Assembly (NCBI RefSeq): GCF_007860185.1
Contig: NZ_SJPY01000003.1
Span: forward strand, 62,001-126,000
DNA: 64,000 nt
Direction: 5' to 3'
From: Novipirellula aureliae
GTDB taxonomy: Bacteria; Planctomycetota; Planctomycetia; Pirellulales; Pirellulaceae
A program made the translations under genes and the position numbers. This document shows positions 62,429 through 64,000 of the stretch, in pieces; the first letter of the stretch is position 1; each line of letters begins with the position of its first letter. Under the pieces are notes generated by a model. The model was given only the letters and a program-made list of their open reading frames with translations, was not told the DNA's origin and ran no database searches.

Positions 62429-64000
62429 TCTCGCCCTTGAAACGATTGGTGATTGGTCGCCGAAGCGATCGCGATCTCGGCAACTGGTGGTGCTGTGGAC
62501 TTTCTGCTTAGCCGCGACGATTGTGCTATTAGGGTTGTACTTTGCCGTTCAGCGATCGATGCAGCAAATGGCTCGCTCCACCCTTGAGACCATTCTTGAC
62601 GCAAACATTCGAGCCCACCAAGCCTACCTTTACGAGCGAGAAAGCAAGGGTGGGGAACTTCTGCGCGATCCGCAACTTCGCTCTCTCGCCGTAACGCTGC
62701 TTTCCCGCTATGGCCGATCGACGGCATTGTCGGACTCCGCTCTAAAGGATGACACGGACTTTCATCTGCTCCGCGATCGAATCGCCAACGCCGTCAAACA
62801 AAACGAAACGCATTTTTCGATCGTTCGATGGGGACTTTTTGATATGGGAGGTCGATTGGTCGTTTGTAGTGATCAAAGTTTACAAGGTCTTCCATTCCAA
62901 CTCCCCGATGAGTCCCTGAGGCGAGTGATCGAACGAAAAGTCACGTTCACTCGGCCATTCCAGCCAAAGACCGATTCAAATTCGAATGAAGAGCTGGGGA
63001 TGTTTTACACCCCAATCGTGGCTTTGCTCGTTCCGATTTATGAGTCGTCACGTGTCTACGGCAGTTTGGCTTTGATGGAATGGCCCGCTGGGGAATTCGC
63101 CGATGAATTCGCCGAGGGATTGGGGTGCATGGAAATGGCTAATGAAGCGCACGATTCAACAAGCCATTTGTGTCAGAGCGAAACCTACTCGTTTGATCGT
63201 AGGGGGTTCATGCTAAGCCGAAGCCGATATGAGCCCCAACTTCGCGAGCTGGGATTGATGGGATCGGATCCTTCGTCAACACCGATCTTGCAGGTTCGCA
63301 TCGTCGATCCTGGTAGGGAACTTCGCAAGTCCGAAGCTCCGTTGCCGCCGCTGACATCGTGTCCACTCACCAAAATGGCTGATCATGCGACTCGCGGTGC
63401 GACGGGGAATAACGTAGCGGGCTATCGTGATTTTCGAGGCGTTTGGGTCGTTGGAGCATGGAAGTGGATGAGAGAGTGGGGCTTTGGAGTCGCGACCGAG
63501 ATCGAATATGTCGATGTCTACAAGCCACTCATTTGGATGCGGCGGATCGTTGGCACAATCGTAGGCCTACTAGCGGTTACCGCTGCGACATTGTCAACCA
63601 TTGTCGTGTTTCCGCAATTGATGTCATCACCCCAGGGAGAAAAGGATTCGGTTCGTCAATTGGGACGCTACCGGCTAAAGCGTTTGATCGGAAGTGGAGC
63701 GATGGGATCGGTTTACACCGGTAGCCATGAGCTAATCAAGCGAGACGTTGCCATCAAGGTATTAGAAGCCGACCAATTGACCTCGATTGGTGCGGCTCGA
63801 TTCGAGCGTGAAGTTCAATTGACAGCGAAACTTCGGCATCCCAACACGATTGCCATTTATGATTATGGACGAACCGAGGAAGGCACATTCTTTTATGTCA
63901 TGGAGTATCTGAAAGGGATCACATTGCAAGAATTGGTCGACCACTACGGTCGCCAAAGTGCTGATCGAGTCGTCTATCTAATGTTGCAAGTGTGTGGATC
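62421..64000 (+). CDS. sensor Ser/Thr protein kinase (3' end outside window)
   Basis: Starts at ATG 62421, overlapping the stop of the preceding gene by eight bases (ATGTTTAA), and stays open for 526 codons to the window edge. An N-terminal membrane helix (LVVLWTFCLAATIVLLGLYF) is followed by an extracytoplasmic sensor part of about 330 residues, and a second helix (IVGTIVGLLAVTAATLSTIV). The kinase domain begins with LGRYRLKRLIGSGAMGSVYT (Gly loop), then DVAIKVLEAD (Lys) and ARFEREVQLTAKLRHPNTIA (Glu) and a hinge YVMEYLKGITLQEL. The catalytic loop is beyond the window. It belongs to the bacterial Pkn2/Hanks type and is translationally coupled to the membrane protein. Confidence 0.93.
   Translation, partial: MFNLALETIGDWSPKRSRSRQLVVLWTFCLAATIVLLGLYFAVQRSMQQMARSTLETILDANIRAHQAYLYERESKGGELLRDPQLRSLAVTLLSRYGRSTALSDSALKDDTDFHLLRDRIANAVKQNETHFSIVRWGLFDMGGRLVVCSDQSLQGLPFQLPDESLRRVIERKVTFTRPFQPKTDSNSNEELGMFYTPIVALLVPIYESSRVYGSLALMEWPAGEFADEFAEGLGCMEMANEAHDSTSHLCQSETYSFDRRGFMLSRSRYEPQLRELGLMGSDPSSTPILQVRIVDPGRELRKSEAPLPPLTSCPLTKMADHATRGATGNNVAGYRDFRGVWVVGAWKWMREWGFGVATEIEYVDVYKPLIWMRRIVGTIVGLLAVTAATLSTIVVFPQLMSSPQGEKDSVRQLGRYRLKRLIGSGAMGSVYTGSHELIKRDVAIKVLEADQLTSIGAARFEREVQLTAKLRHPNTIAIYDYGRTEEGTFFYVMEYLKGITLQELVDHYGRQSADRVVYLMLQVCG

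Overview
The window reads as chromosomal DNA of a planctomycete, most likely of the Rhodopirellula/Pirellulaceae kind. The evidence is indirect but consistent. There is a Planctomycetes/Verrucomicrobia-restricted Minf_1886-type protein, a PrkA kinase, a K+-dependent membrane pyrophosphatase, a UPF0264/MfnB-like enzyme of the C1 cofactor pathway, many very large secreted proteins of unknown role, a MoxR-DUF58-VWA cluster, and a Ser/Thr kinase. Kdo synthesis genes point to a lipopolysaccharide outer membrane. Spacers are long and full of small palindromes and tandem repeats. I saw no prophage, CRISPR array, rRNA or intact transposase.

Layout. 1-10 kb: prkA (cut at the left edge), a secreted/membrane pair, an inverted GAGYAC hexamer repeat, a TPR protein, a long repeat-derived spacer, 5-formyl-THF cyclo-ligase and a short GspE-type ATPase. 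10-21 kb: a small methyltransferase, a flippase-like membrane protein, two giant secreted proteins around a TIM-barrel/LigD-phosphoesterase pair, and a TerB-like protein. 21-29 kb: hppA, tRNA-Leu(CAG) with a perfect terminator, mobile-looking small repeats, a sodium/solute symporter, the Minf_1886 protein and csrA. 29-37 kb: a Gfo/Idh/MocA oxidoreductase, then a kdsD-kdsC-LptC-like operon, RNase D and mfnB. 37-44 kb: a planctomycete AAA+ ATPase, a secretin-like secreted protein, a ketosynthase homologue whose catalytic Cys is replaced by Glu, and rsmH. 43.9-44.3 kb: a nested stack of palindromic elements. 44-54 kb: moxR-DUF58-BatA-like-VWA on the minus strand, facing away from a DUF4159/prenyltransferase-repeat protein. 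54-57.6 kb: methionine aminopeptidase, then rpmI-rplT-pheS and pyrF. 58-64 kb: a CehA/McbA-like secreted protein, a GYF-domain protein followed in the same frame by a membrane protein, and a sensor Ser/Thr kinase cut at the right edge.

The clearest co-working groups are kdsD-kdsC-LptC-like (Kdo supply with a probable LPS-transport jellyroll protein), moxR-DUF58-VWA-VWA (an AAA+ chaperone with its von Willebrand partners), rpmI-rplT-pheS (translation), and GYF-membrane-kinase (probably envelope signalling).

The most unusual signals are the nested 116-bp palindromes inside a 105-bp terminal-inverted-repeat element family, one copy of which supplies a stop codon; the Cys-to-Glu ketosynthase; the single in-frame TAA between the GYF domain and the membrane protein; the inverted hexamer array; and the many short minisatellites placed just upstream of genes. 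Start sites were chosen from Shine-Dalgarno-like sequence, signal peptides and conserved N-termini where possible. Family assignments come from motif recognition by eye, without any search.
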